Shown: piece by piece, positions 1 through 13,700 of the stretch
How the letters are laid out: every line of letters begins with the position of its first letter
How positions within the stretch are numbered: the stretch's first letter is position 1
Assembly (NCBI GenBank): GCA_011033025.1
Contig: WFMF01000620.1
Coordinates: 24,466-88,465, forward strand
Length of the DNA stretch: 64,000 bases
From: Beroe forskalii
Taxonomy: Eukaryota; Ctenophora; Nuda; Beroida; Beroidae
Direction: 5' to 3'
Notes under the pieces: model-generated
Told to the model about the DNA's origin: nothing
Database searches by the model: none
What the model saw: the letters and a program-made list of their open reading frames with translations, nothing else
Position numbers and translations under genes: made by a program

Positions 1-1685
1 ACTGAGGATGGAGATTGGAGACTACTCTTTTTCTTCTCCCATAACGGAAAAAGCCTTGCAGTATTGGTGTATTGATGCAACAGCGGAGGATGGGACTCTA
101 GGACGCTTCATAAACCATTCCAGAACAGCTCAGCAAACAGTGCCCCGGAGAAGATGATTATTATGTTATTATTTTGAGACCACCAAAGAAATCGGCTTTC
201 ATTATCGTGAGAGGGGTCTCAAGTTTTTAAGAACTTTCCTAGTACAATTTTTTAAATTTTCATAGCAATGATGTGTGTGTTTTCGACCCAGAATCAGAGA
301 CCGATCATTAGCTCTCCAGTAGTAACAGATTGGGTTGTGCTATGAGAAATGTATGCTTTGATTGGATCACGGATCAGGAAATCATCCATTGCTTCTGTTA
401 AAGAGGTTGTCCAATCTGGGAGGCATCCATGTTCAAATTCGACAGTTCCGAGTGAAAGACTGCTGAGATTCAGTCACTAATAACCCAGTACTAGGTTACA
501 ATATGGTACCAATAATATATTAATGGAATGGATTAATCATAAGATATCCATTGATTATTGAGTCAAAAGAACAAATCCCAGTTAGACAGAGACAAAACCA
601 AAGCTTCGAAGATCAATCAATCAATCAGAGATCAAGTGGAGGCTCAGTCACATACCCGTATTAAGAAGATATTATGAGATATTAAACCTTTTCTTTTTAT
701 TAATTGCTCAAAGCTATACACTAATTTACAGAATACAGTAAAGAAATGACGTATTTAAAGAATCAATGGAAGGATTATGGACATAGCTTCACGACAGCTG
801 GCAGCATTCAAGAACGTATTTCTGAACGTATATTTAAAGATATGTTTTCAATGTAACATGAATGTATGAATACTATCGGGGAGGTACGGGACTCGCACCC
901 ATCCACAGTCCTCGTGAGGACCCAGTCTCCTACACCAGGGGGACTGGGTGAATCTCTCGTAGGTTCATCCCCTTTTTGTAGTGTTAAGTATTTATAATCA
1001 TTGTAATTGTTTATTGTTCTAATTATTACATTATTATAATAAGTTAAAAGCCACCCCTTAGACCAAGGGGAAGGTGACCAAAGAGCAAATTCGAATGTTC
1101 TTGATTTTTCTTTGTTGGCATATTTAATCCTTTGAGTACCTACATTGGAGATTTACAGGAGGGTGGACACATCCAGCAGAAAGAGATTTAAGACACAGAG
1201 TGACACACACTCAAGTCAATTCATCAGTAATTTGTCTATTATCAGTTACGAATTATAATCTGAAAATTCAATTAGCCAGCAGTTAGGTTCAGGTTTCATT
1301 AATGAGTTAAGAAAGCCTTCAAATGAAGTTGTAAGAGAAAGAAAGAAAACCTTCGGCTGCTCGAGATTGCTTTTTTCACTGAAGACTCATTGTAAGAAGA
1401 CTGCAATTGTAATTAAATTGCCTAAGTTCCAGTTCGTCTTCATCACACAGCTCTCCAGACCGGAATCATTCTCCAGTCCAAAGACATAAATCCGTCAGAA
1501 AATCTAGGAGCCACTATTATACGGAAGGGGCTGAATGCCCTATGCTTGATAGGAGAACATGACCAGAAGCAACCATGACCAGAAGCAACCATACATAAGT
1601 GGTGATCGCGAGACTTTTATAGAAGTGATACACTAATGGTGACCGTGGGTTTTTTCACACTTTTATAAAAGTAGAACATTACTTG
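1..1685. repeat. Tandem duplication, left copy (about 2.7-kb period)
   Basis: This stretch is closely similar, in the same orientation, to 2728-4442. Matching landmarks include the block starting GATTGGAGACTACTC, the CACGACAGCTGGCAGC block and the AGCTCTCCAGACC block. The copy probably starts left of the window. It contains no ORF that looks real. It ends where the 532-bp repeat at 1691 begins. The stretch 2227-2727 between the copies shows nothing recognisable. Confidence 0.85.
877..952 (-). repeat. tRNA-like segment, probably a SINE head
   Basis: On the minus strand a B-box-like GGTGCGAGTCCC (consensus GGTTCGANTCC) lies near the 3' end. It is preceded by an A-box-like TGGTGTAGGAGACTGG, a hairpin GTCCT-CACG-AGGAC where an anticodon arm would be, and a GTACCTCCCCG end. 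The acceptor stem does not close and the anticodon loop has the wrong length. It is therefore not a working tRNA; a tRNA-derived SINE or pseudogene is the best reading. Confidence 0.4.
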
Positions 1686-1690
1686 GTTAA

Positions 1691-2222
1691 GGAAAATTTG
1701 CAAAATATTAAAAATGGCGGAGGAGAAGAAAATGTAAAGTCGATTTTCGCAAAACGCAAAGAAATGGCGATTTTGTGGTTTTTAGAGGTTTTTGACCTCA
1801 AATGGCCATTTTAGTAGCAATCAACCCCATACTTGTCAGAGAATACATAAACCAATGCTATCTATCGAATAAAGTTGGTTTCATTCAAAATATTGATATT
1901 TGGCCAAGTTATGGGCCAAAATAAGCTTGCGCAACGCGCGTATGCCCATATATGGGCATACGTTTTTCGGCCATAACTCGGCCATTTTTTGAGATATCGA
2001 CTTCAAATTTTTTATGGTAACTCAGGGGACCATTATCTATCTCGTCCAAGTCACTTTTGAAAAAATATGCCCATTTTAGGCCCATATTTGGGCATGGCGC
2101 CACGGCGGCGCCAGTGGGTCTGGGGGTACCAAACCCGGCCAAAAAGTTAGCCCACGTGGTGTACCTTTGGGTCAACCATTATCTCAGAAACGTGTTTTCC
2201 AAAAATTTGGGTTGAACCCCCC
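1691..2222 (+). mobile_element. Interspersed repeat, copy A, TTAA on both sides
   Basis: Shares a long block with 27872-28330 in opposite orientation, including a 24-bp perfect palindrome around CCCATATATGGG (1940-1963), CTCGGCCATTTTTTGAGATA and the GGCGCCA-rich block. The sequence GGAAAATTTGC...TTGAACCCCCC is flanked by TTAA at 1687-1690 and 2223-2226. TTAA targets are typical of piggyBac-like elements, but no matching terminal inverted repeat is visible, so that assignment is weak. The 88-residue minus ORF inside shows no recognised domain. Confidence 0.6.
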
Positions 2223-2727
2223 TTAACGCCAACACTCAGCCCCTTCAGTTTTAGATTTTACTAACCCAAAATTCAAATTGAATTAGTTCAAAGCTAGAAC
2301 AGAAATTAAGAGTTACAGCGTCTGCTACTGGAGATGGGTGGGAATCAAGGGTCAGGCAGTCAGGCTCAAGGCTGTTGGCAGGGAGAGAAGACCGGAAGAA
2401 GAAGAGAGAGGAAGAAGAAAGATACCACTACAGGCTCAGAGGCTCAAGCGTTTCTACTCCTGCCCAGCAAACTAGTAACTACTCCCTTCCCAGAATCAGT
2501 CTTTAGATGAATATTCACAGGAGGACAACCTTTGCCAAGAAAGGGCAAATAAAACAGAAAATTGAGCATCCTGACAACAGCAGCCTTGAGGGGAAGATAA
2601 CAAGAAATTAAATGACTTGGGGTCCACGCAACAAGATGCTACATAAGTGGAGAGTTCCTAGTGGAATACAGCGGAGAGTTTGTTGTCAAGAGTGTTGGAT
2701 TGTTTTGAGAACATGCCTTTTTATAAC

Positions 2728-4442
2728 TGAGGACGAAGATTGGAGACTACTCTTTTTCTTCTCCCACAACGGACAAAGCCTCAGTATTGCTGTATTGATG
2801 CAACAGCAGAGGATGGGACTCTAGGACGCTTCATAAACCATTCAAGAAAAGCTCAGCAAACAGTGCTCCGAAAAAGATGATTATTATGTTATTATTTTGA
2901 GACCACCAAAGAAATTGGCTTTCATTATCGTGAAAGGGGTCTCAAGTTTTTAAGAACTTTCCTTGCAAAATTTTTAAAATTTTCATAGCAATGATGTGTG
3001 TTTTTGACCCAGAATCAGAGACCGATCATTAGCTCTCCAGTAGTAACAGATTGGGTTGTGCTATGAGAAATGTATGCTTTGATTGGATCACGGATCAGGA
3101 AATCATCCATTGCTCCTGTGAAAGAGGTTGTCCAATGTGGACGACATCAATGTTCAAGTTCGACAGTTCCGGGCGAGAGACTGCAAAGATTCAGTCACTA
3201 ATAACTCGGTACTAGGTTACAATATGGTACCAATAATATATCAATGAAATGGATTAATCATAAGATATCCATTAATTATTGAGTCAAAAGAACAAATCAC
3301 AGTTGGGCAGGGGCAAAACCAAAGTTTCGATGATCCATCAAGAAATCAGAAATCAAGGCTCAGTCACTTACCCGTATTAAGAAGTAATTATGATCTGAAC
3401 AGATATCAAACCTTTTCTTTTTATTAATTGTTCACAGCTATACACAAATTTACAGAATACAGTAAAGAAATGACGTATTTAAAGAATCAATGGAAGGATT
3501 ATGGACATAGCTTCACGACAGCTGGCAGCATTCAAGAACGTATTTCTGAACGTATATTTAAAGATATGTTTTCAATGTAACATGAATGTATGAATACTAT
3601 CGGGGAGGTACGGGACTTGTACCTATCCACAGCCCCCGTGAGGACCCAGTCTCCTACACCAGGGAGATTGGATGGATCTTTAGTAGGTCCATCCCCTTTT
3701 CGTAGTGTTAAGTATTTATAATCATTTTAATTGTTTATTGTTCTAATTATTACATTATTAGTTAAAAGCCCTTAGAGCTAGGGGAAGGTAACCAGAAAGC
3801 AAATTCGAATATTCTTGATTTTTTCTCTGTTGGCATATTTAATCCTTTGAGTACCTACATTGGAGATTTACAGGAGGGTGGACACATAACATCCAGCAGA
3901 GAGAGATTAAAGACACAGAGTGACACACACTCAAGTCAATTCATCAGTAATTGGTTTATCATCAGTTACAAAAGAAAATTATAGTCCGAAACTTTGATTA
4001 GCCAGCAGTTAGGATCAGATGATTAATGAGTTAATAAGGAGTAAGGACTTCAAATGAAGTTGTAAGAGAAAGAAAGAAAACTTTCGGCTGCTCGAGATGG
4101 CTTTTTCGCTGAAAACTAAGACGTTTAAACTTTCCAAGTTTTTGTGCATCACACAGCTCTCCAGACCTGGATCATTCTCCAGTCCAAAGACATAAATCCG
4201 TCAGAAAATGGACAGGATTCAATATTATATGGAAGAGGGCTTTATGCCCTATGCTTGAAAGAAGAACAGAGGGCTACAGCATATCACCAGCCATGACAAA
4301 ATGGCAGATGGAAATATCTAGGAGGAGAAGCAAGGCACGACCTCAGATGCAAAATAGGTCACTAGTAAGTGGTGTTCAAGAGAAGTGATACACTAATAGT
4401 GGTGGGTTTTCACACTTTCATATAAATAGAACATTACTTGAT
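2728..4442. repeat. Tandem duplication, right copy
   Basis: Second copy of the 1-1685 sequence, offset by about 2727 bp, with scattered substitutions and short indels. The copies stay alignable until ACATTACTTG, after which they diverge. The copy lies just downstream (in gene direction) of the last arylsulfatase exon found, so it is either inside a further intron or 3' flank. Confidence 0.85.
3601..3676 (-). repeat. tRNA-like segment, second copy
   Basis: Counterpart of 877-952 in the right copy of the tandem duplication. The B-box-like part is further degraded (GGTACAAGTCCC) and the anticodon-arm hairpin is weaker. It was duplicated with its surroundings rather than inserted independently. 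Confidence 0.35.
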
Positions 4443-4509
4443 TACTTATTAATTAATTTTTATTAACATCGACAGATATACATAATTTATGGTGAGTGGC
4501 CTGTAGTCT

Positions 4510-4656
4510 GTACCTTGGTTTATCGACATCATAATCTACTACAGCATCACTGAACATTGGCCTGTTCCTCGGATTATTGACATCATAATCTACTATGGTA
4601 TCACTGCGAGTGGTATTTACCTCGGTTTATCTACAAATGATCTACCTCGGTTTATG
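4510..4656 (-). repeat. Tandem copies of exon 10 end plus donor
   Basis: On the minus strand the exon end ATAAACCGAG|GTAGAT is followed by ATAAACCGAG|GTAAAT, then AATAATCCGAGGAA and GATAAACCAAGGTA. Between them lies a shared TAGTAGATTATGATGTC. Copies decay with distance from the exon. Each of the first two, and in part the fourth, keeps a GT donor. Confidence 0.75.
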
Positions 4657-4795
4657 GCTTTCCACAGGGACACCCCATCCGGAGGTAGCCTATCTTTGAA
4701 CTTGTACTCCCTTTCCCGCTTCCCATTGTGGGAGATGATCTCCTCAAAGGTGTCGAACCAGTCTACCACGTGCATTAAGTCATTCATTTGTCTTC
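4646..4795 (-). CDS. Arylsulfatase exon 10 (last one found)
   Basis: Residues 440-490. It reads [21 protein letters not shown], then [11 protein letters not shown]. This equals I-S-D-W-L-P-T-L...L-D-G-F-D-V-W-K-T-I in ARSB. Acceptor TTTCCAG, donor GTAGAT, ending one base into a codon. Exons for the remaining C-terminal part were not found in 1-4645, which is mostly the tandem duplication. The donor context recurs three more times within 130 bp of the intron. Confidence 0.88.
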
Positions 4796-7700
4796 CTGGA
4801 AACGACATGTGGAACAGGTTGTCGTGATGGACGACCATTAAGTTGTCATCAGGGTGGAAACTGTATTGCCATGTCAACAAATACGTTTGAATTTTCGAAT
4901 CATTTGACACACGGAATTTATTTCGACGGAAAAAAGGATTTGTGAGATATGAGGTAAGATATGACAAAACTCTGTCTCACTATTGATAGCGGATCATACT
5001 AAAAATATGTGAAGAAGTTACTGCTTTGAAATAATTAGAGAAAGAAGGTAATTCTTTTTTGATTACTCTAATTTGGGGAAGAAGCATCAAATAATTCTAT
5101 GGGCGTTTCTTTATCATTTAAGGATGACATAACGAGCACTTATCAATGCTTTTTGAATTGGAAAAACTTGAAAAAGAATTTGCCATATAATTTCCAGCTA
5201 AGATTTGACCCCAAGACCAACGTATGCAGGACTTAAGACTTTAGGAATTCAAACATTGGTTATAAAGTAATAATAAGTGACAATCACCTGTCCAATCATG
5301 AAAAGCATGATAACTTAATTAATAACTTATGCACCGCATAAACATAAATACATATAAATAAAATCAAGATTCTTTTGTCATGCTTATTTCTACCTGGGTG
5401 TTTAATGAGAGGGGAGTGGACGAAAGCCACAGACTTCACTCCTCCCTCGTACAGGCTTCTCTTACCACCCCTCAGCGGGTAGTTGCTGCCTGGCTCCATC
5501 TTGCTGATGGACAGGTAATTGGAAGAAAGTCAGGAAATACTAAAATGTAGTTTTTCACACAACAAGCACATCCATGTCGAAATCATATGAACATGATGGA
5601 GGTCTTTGTTTGTTTATGTTTTACATTTCCACACTTGGACCCCGATGCAAAAAATAATAATTAACAAGCTGTAACAATATTGCATGCAGAAAAAATGCAC
5701 AACAATGCGAAATTGTAAAATGGGACAGGGTCACAGTTGAAAGTGGTCAACTGAAAAGAATAGTTCCCCTCATCAAGGAAGTCCAGGATCCATAGAGCAC
5801 CAGGAAGGAAGTCACTCCTTTAGCAGTTATTTCATTACTATAGTATTTTCAAGAAAAGAACTCAGGATCCTTCCCTTCTAATTCGATTTAAAAGAAGTAG
5901 GTGTTTTAACAACTCAGCTGTGCACCTTCTAGACCCATCATCATTCATCAGTAAAGTTGGAATCATGGACTATGGAGCGTCAAACAATGTAAATGTCTTA
6001 TCAATGTGAACGCTTCATCATAAAATCACTTGCAATTCCAAAACAAATGGAGGAAGCAACTGAATATAGAAATTATACAAACTATCTATCACTGTGGAAT
6101 GATATTATAATCATTCAAATTTTCAATTTAAGACCTACCCTATCTCTCTTCAGACAGAACCTACACTTTAGGCTGTTTTTTCAGAAATAATATATTCTGC
6201 TGAAGAAAATGTTAATCTTCTACACATACACAGTAGAAGAACCCGAGGAGCCTGCATTTGCATATGGATAATGAACATGAACCATTATACCAGGATGCAG
6301 ATACATGCACATGCATTAATTGATACGAAAACTATTTACATTTTCTGTGCCCTGATGGTGAAGACGAAAATAATTGAAAGCATACGTGAACCAAAATGTA
6401 CTAGCAAAACCCATTTCTCATGCCAATTGCCAGCGCCACATACCACACTAGTCTCACTAACATGCAATATACCATACCTAACCAATTAACATGCCATTTA
6501 TCACACCTGTGTAACTAACCAATTAAACAATTGACATGCCATATACCACACCTGTGTAACTAACCAATTACCATGCCATATACCACACCTGTGTAACTAA
6601 CTTGGGCGTTTGATCGAACTTCTTAATGTCCTCCCGACAGGAGCCAACATTAGCACCGTTATCACTGGCAAACACGATTATGGTGTTGTTGTATATGCCC
6701 TCTTCTTTGAGGGCTTGTGTAATGTTACCTGACGAAATAATCTGAGAAAAAGATAGCAAACCTGCAAGATAGATGAGAAGAAAGAGATAAGACACCACCA
6801 TACTTTTGAAGTACAAAAACTAGAAATATCCGCATCATGGACTTGTAGAAATGAAATCGTGGGGAACGTGGCACATGGACCGGAAGTAAACATGGTATTG
6901 CATTCACATTTCAAATTCGATTCTGACAATTGAAACTATCAAATCAGAATCTTTCTCTTGCATAGATAGCAATTCTAGCAATCTACCAATCTTGGAAAAA
7001 AATGGAACATTTCGTATATATTGAAATGATAGACACATTACAACATTCATAATCCGAGAAACAACAAGATATCAAGAGAAAACCTTTGCTCAGTAATATG
7101 AGCAGTGTGAGGACTGGTCAGGCCCACTGATTGGTGTACTTTCCCATGAAGGAGTACTTTTCTTATTAATTTAGTTATTATTGCGTGGTTATCCTTTCTG
7201 AAAACGATTATTGTGTGATAATATGACTGATTTAAAAAAGTTTAATTACCTATCCCTTCATCCATACTGCTAATCATAGCAGCATAGATCTTCCTTGCAG
7301 TAGTAGCGCCCTCCATGTGGCTTGTAAACTTTTTTACGTATTTCTTGGGGGCCTGGAGGAAAGATATATTCCAGAAATTGTTCAGGAAAAACTGAGAATG
7401 TAGTTTTGTTGGAGTGATGAGAATGAAGATCTGTTTTGATCAATGAAAATATCAGTGCTTCTAGGCTCAAATACATACATACATTCTGGAAGCACTAGAC
7501 GAAACTTTCCAGACAATATAAAAAAATGATGTACATGATATAAAATCATTTGATATTATCAGGTGATATTGATAGACTATTTGAAAGTGTTGCATTAAAC
7601 CATGTTAGTCCCACTCATGGGCTATGAGTGGGGTTCCTACGTCCTTGTAGAACGTGCAGAGATCTACCCATCACATTTTCAGGGGATCATGAAGCCACCT

Positions 7701-10700
7701 GTTGCCAGATGATCCCGAAAACCGAGTTATTTATATTGAGTACTGATCTAGATCAGGGGCGGGGGTAAGGCAAACTTTGGCAAACTTTGGCAAACTTTGG
7801 CAAACACTTTTTTTGGCAAACTCCTAAATTTAGGGATTAATTTGCCAAAGTTTGCCAAAGTTTGCCAAAAATTACATGACTTCTCAAAACATTTGTAAGA
7901 ATTTTTTCACTTGAATAAGTGTCAGATGGTAATCCAATGTCTTATCTATAGACTTATCAACATTCAAAGAAACGAAAAAGGCATCAGTTAGTAATTGAGT
8001 AAAGGATCGAGGTGATCTATATTGGTAAAAAATATTAATTTTAAACCAGGAATATAATATATAGGCTGATTGGGGTGGGTTATGGGTGGAAAGGGGTGAG
8101 TCATGAGTCGAAAAGGATGGGTTATGAGTAGAAAAAGATGGGTTATGAGTGTAAAAGGGTGGGTCATAAGTGGAAAAAGGAGGGGTAATGAGTGGAAAGG
8201 GGTGGGTAATGAGTGGAAAGGAGTGGATATAAGTGAAAAGGGGTGGAATATGTGTTGATTGGGCTAGGTTACGAGTGAAAAGGGGTGGGTTATGAGTGGA
8301 AAGGAGTGGGTTATGAGTGGAAAGGGGTGGGTTATGAGTGGAAAGCGATGGGTTATGGGTTGATTGAGGTGGGTAAGAAGTTGGTCGGGGTGGGTAATGA
8401 GTTGCTTGGGGTGGGTTATGAGTTGGTCAGGGTGGGTTATGAGTTGATTGGGATGGGTTATGAGTTGATTGGGGTGCGTTAGAAGTGTATAGGGGTGGAT
8501 TATCAGTGGAAAGGTATGGGTTATAAGTAAGCCTAACACACTCCTAAGTGAGCCTATCATACTCCTACGTAAGGTCGTAAGCCTATCACACTCCTAAGTA
8601 AGCCCATCACACCCTCATTAAGCTTATCACACTCGTTAGTTAGTCTATCACACCCCTAGGTAAGTCTATCACACCCCTAAGTAAGCCTATCACACTCCTA
8701 AGTGAGCCTATCTTTTACTTACTTTGGGGTGGAACGGTAAATTCGGCCGAAGCCCTACAAACCGTGCCGTCAGGAACAACCTCTGCTGGCTGAGCCTAAG
8801 GCTCCCTGAGATATACAGGTAAATTGAGCGATCCGTCGAGGCCAGTATCACGCCAGTATCGCGCCAGTATCAGGCCAGTACCACGCCAGTATCACGCCAG
8901 TATCGCGCCAGTATCAGGCCTACCTCACGCCGTTATCGCGCCAGTATCACGCCAGTAGCACGCCAGTAGCACGCCAGTAGCACGCCAGTAGCGCGCCAGT
9001 AGCGCGCCAGTAGCACGCCAGTATCGCGCCAGTATCACGCCAGTACCGCGCCAGTACCGCGCCAGTACCGCGCCAGTAGCACGCCAGTATCGCGCCAGTC
9101 GACACTAACTTAAAGCCAGGACGCCAGTGGCACGCCAGTATAAGATCATATACTGGCGTGTTACTGGCGTCCGGTACTGGCGTGATGGCGCGATACTGGC
9201 TGGCGTGATACTGGCGCGATGGCGTGGTGAAAAACCGTGCTGGCGCGATACTGGCGTGATATCTGGCGATACTGGCGATACTGGCGTGATACTGGCCTTG
9301 ACGGATCGCTCAATTTACCGATATACAATATTAATACTACCAATATGATATGCTGCGACGATCTTCCCGGAGCCTAGATGGTCGTCGCCTATCAAACTCC
9401 TAAGTAAGCCAATTACAATCCTAAGATGAAAACAAAGAGTTTATGAAAACAAAGAGTTTATTTTGATCTCCATTAATACAAATCACATTTCAAACACACA
9501 CACAAACACAAATGATTTTTGACGTCCGAATCAAAATACTTGTAATTTGAACTAAGATTTCAATTACAGTTCATTATATTTTATCATCTGCATTGAATAC
9601 CTAGTATGCAAAATCATTATAGTACTATTATAGTCATCACTATATTGATATTAGAGACCATTCATTATATACTCATGTAGCACTTTTTGCTGACCATTTT
9701 TGCAGGAAAAAATAAGATTCTATCAATTATTAGTTTATTGTGTTAAACAGTGGTCTCATTAACTTTATAGTAGTTCATAACATCAGACGTAATCATTTGT
9801 TGACCCATGTTACTGGGTCAGAAAAGCAAACCAAAAACAAAATGGTATAGAATTCTCTTCAAAGCAGTTGTGATCTACGAGGCATAAATGTTACCATTAA
9901 TACCATCATTTCAGCATACTGAGTGAGTATCATACAGTATGAGTTACACAACTGTTTAAGAGTTTTCTATGTAGTTTGGAGCCTTGTGAGGCAATTCAGG
10001 CCTTTGTGAAACTGACTAGTAACTCTAGCATCCTTTGCTGCATCTGTTTGTAATGTTCTAATGATACCTACATTATTACCTGCAGAGCTAGTCAGTTTCA
10101 AATACAGATGCACCCTGAGTGGCAGACCAGTTATCGTGGCTGGAGAAAGGATGCAGTGGCTATTCGCTTCATAGCACCCCTTGGGACCACCTGGTCCACC
10201 ACTTAGGTCAAATATTCCTCGACAAAAATATGATGGTAAATACCAACAACATAATATATAGAATTGTAACTTGTATGACATGATAATTTGGTAACATCAC
10301 TTGAAATCAATGGTCTGAGGATTTATTGTCATACAAAGGTTTAAGGATTTGGGACTAAGGCCTGATGCATCATGCATAGACTTACATTAGAACATATAAG
10401 TCAGTGACATCCAAAAAGTCGCCAAATAGAATTGGTGTGTCGCATTTTGTATTATGTACAAGACAAGTTTTTCACTAACTTAACAACCTACTTCATTTCA
10501 CCCATGGGTCTCGGCTCAAGGATGTCTCTAAGATTGACTGACTGAAGTGGACAAACAGACAAACGAACAAAATATGAATATTGAACACACTCACAACCCG
10601 AGTCGTGGTTAACCGTTTCCATTTTTATAATTTCGGTAATGGGAAAAATTCCCATCGTTAAAGTGTGAACACAACCGTTGGTCCTGTTATCATTTTCCAC

Positions 10701-13700
10701 TATATACTCTCATCATGGTTCCACCATTACAAAAGTTCTATAAAAATTGCTATTAAGCCAGTTTTTCTGAACCTGACTTTTTGTGTTTCTAGGAGAGATT
10801 TCTTAAGGACAGATTTTATCAAATTTTCATCACTATCAAGGCCAAAATTCTCAAGTCTTGGAAGTTTCCTAAAACAATTCCAGAGCCATGGTGCCCTATA
10901 TGAAAAATAGATAGATGGTTCTGGTGTCAGGAACCTGTTGCCACTGCGCTTTGATATGTTGAGGGTCTGATAGATAGGCTTGGGCTCCTTAGACTGAACT
11001 ATTTTCACAAGTTCCATGATACTTCTTAGTCGATATAAATTTTGTACTGTTAATAAGTTTTCATGGGAGAAAAGATAGCATATCATACTCTCGAGCAAGC
11101 CTATGACTCTCCTAAGGAAGCCTTTCACACTCCTAAGTAAGCCTATCACACTCCTTTCTTACCCTATCGCACTCCTAAGAAAGTTTATTGCCTAACACAC
11201 CCCTAAAGCCCTTAATAGCAAGTTAATTGAAATCCTAAGATAGCATATCATACTCCTGAGTAAGCCTATTACTCTCCTGAGTGAGCCAATCACACTCCTA
11301 AGTTAGCTTATCAAACCCCCAAGTAAGCCTATCACACTCCTAAGTGAGACTATCACACCTCTTAGTAAGACTATCACACTCCTGAGTAAGCCTATCACAC
11401 TCCTGAGTAAGCCTATCACACTCTTGAGTAAGCCTATCACACTCCTGAATAAGCCTATCACACTCCATATTAACTAGTAAGCCTATCCCACTCCTGAGTA
11501 AGCCTATCACACTCCTGAGTAAGCCTATCACACTCCTGAATAAGCCTATCACACTCCATAGTAACTAGTAAGCCTATCACACTCCTGAGTCAGCCTATCC
11601 TACTCCTAAGTAAGTATATTGTAATTGTACTGTAAAATGATATTCAAATTCAAATTCAAGCCTATCACACTCGTAAGTAAGCCTATCACTCTCCTTAGTA
11701 AGCCTATCACACACCTAAGTAAGCCTATCACACTCCGAAGTAAGCCTTTTACACCCCTTAAGTAAGCCTATCACACTCCTGAGTAAGCCTACCACACTCC
11801 TTAGTGGGCCTACCATACTTCTAAGAAAGCCTATCTTACTCCAGAGTTAGTCTATCACACTCCTAAGTATTCCTATAAGGCTACCATACCCCTAAATGGG
11901 CCTATCACACTCCTGAGTAAGCCTACCACACCCCTAAGTAAGCCTATCACACTCCTGAGTAAGCCAATCACACTCCATAGCAACTAGTAAGCCTATCACA
12001 CTCCTGAGTCAGCCTATCCTACTCTTAAGTAAGTATATTGTAAAGTTGTAATTGTACTGTAAAATGATATTCAAATTCAAATTCAACCCTGACACACGCG
12101 TAAGTGAGCCCAGCACACTTCTAAGTAGAAAGTAAGCCTATCACACTCCTCAGTTACCCTATTACACTCCTGAGTAAGCCTACCACACTCCTTAGTGGGC
12201 CTACCATACTTCTAAGAAAGCCAATCTTACTCCAGAGTTAGCCTATCACACCACTTATTAAGCTTATCACACGCCTTAGTTAGCCTATCACACCCTTAAG
12301 TGAGCCTATCACACTCCTAAGTTAGCCTATCACACCCCTAAGTAAGCCTATCACACTCCTAAGCGAGACCATCACACTCCTAGGTTGGCCTATCACACCT
12401 CTAAGTAAGCCTATCGCACTCCTAGGAGTAAGCCTATCGCACTCCTGAATAAGCCTATTACACCCCTAAGTAAGCCTATCAAACTCCTGGGTAAGCCAAT
12501 CACACTCCATAGCAATTAATTAATTAGTAAGCCTATCACACCCCTGAGTCAGCCTATCCTACTTCTAAGTAAGTATATTGTAATTGTACTGTAAAATGAT
12601 ATTCAATCCAATGTCTTATCTATAAAGGTGTATAGGTATACTACAAACATAGTAAATTACTGAATATCGATTTCCTAATTCAAAGATTGACATAAGAGGC
12701 GGAAGAGACTAAACTGTGAATCATCAGCGGTTACCCGACAGTTGTAAGGTCTCCCTGCCATCTGCGATGTAGGTGTACCATCAGCAGGTGACAAGGGAAA
12801 CGGAGGGGTTTCGGCCCACGTAAGACCCCAACTAATCGTGACATGATGCGTCACGTCACGCGTCACGTCATGCGTCCCCTGATCTAACTAATCGTGATGT
12901 GATGCGTCACGTCACGCGTCATGTCACGATTAGTTAGAACAGGGGACGCGTCCCCTGTTCGGAAGAAAATCCTAACTAATCGTGACGTGACGCGTCACGT
13001 CACGATCTCGCGCGCGCATTTCTTCCAGATTTTAACTCAGGATATCAATGGGCAGAGTGAGATCCAGTGTTAAATAAAGAAACAAGAAGTAACTTCATAT
13101 GATTTCTGACAAGTCACAAGGCAAGAGGTCTTTAACAACTCAAGGTGAAAGTGAAAGGTTCAACTTAGACCTGTTTTATTTGCCAGAAAATACTGCAATA
13201 ACGCATCAACTTCATATAATCAAGCTATCGGTTGTCAGCAAAATTGGACGATCAATCAATAATGCGAAGGGACAACTGCAACACACTACACAGAGTAAGC
13301 ACAAGCAACATATCAGATAGCAACAAAAGAGAAATGATATTTGCTGATGAGGTAGGCGTTGACCCCTGCTGTAGGCTGATCAGGTGACCTATGTCTCATA
13401 TCAACCGCCCTTGCATTATTGCATGATACAGGTTACCTGATCACTGGTCAGTCTACAGCAGGGGTCAACGCCTACCTCATCACCAGACACCATTTCTCTT
13501 GTGTTGTTATCTGATATGTTGCTTGTCCTTGCTCTGTGTAGTGTGTACTGTGTTTCCGGTTCTGCCTTCGTAATTTTGATTTTTCGCTCAATTTTGCTGA
13601 CAGTGACAATCGATAGCTTGATTATATTTATATGAAGTTGATGCTTGATGCGTTATTGCACTATTTTTGGGCAAATAAAACAAGTCTAAGTTGAAGCTTT

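Noticed and set aside
877-952. Functional tRNA gene
   Set aside because: A- and B-box-like parts are present, but the acceptor stem does not pair and the anticodon loop has the wrong size.
8264-8560. 98-codon minus ORF of I-T-H-P repeats and 65-codon plus ORF of V-G-Y-E repeats
   Set aside because: Both are translations of the 21-bp minisatellite; no start context, splice signal or non-repetitive part.
11340-11552. 70-codon ORF of repeated L-T-Q-E-C-D-R units
   Set aside because: Translation of the 21-bp satellite on the minus strand.
11090-12560. CRISPR-like array of 21-bp repeats
   Set aside because: No unique spacers between units, and the genome is clearly animal with spliced genes; it is a satellite.
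13099-13320. 73-codon ORF
   Set aside because: Lies in the left arm of the foldback element and is not kept open in the near-identical right arm.
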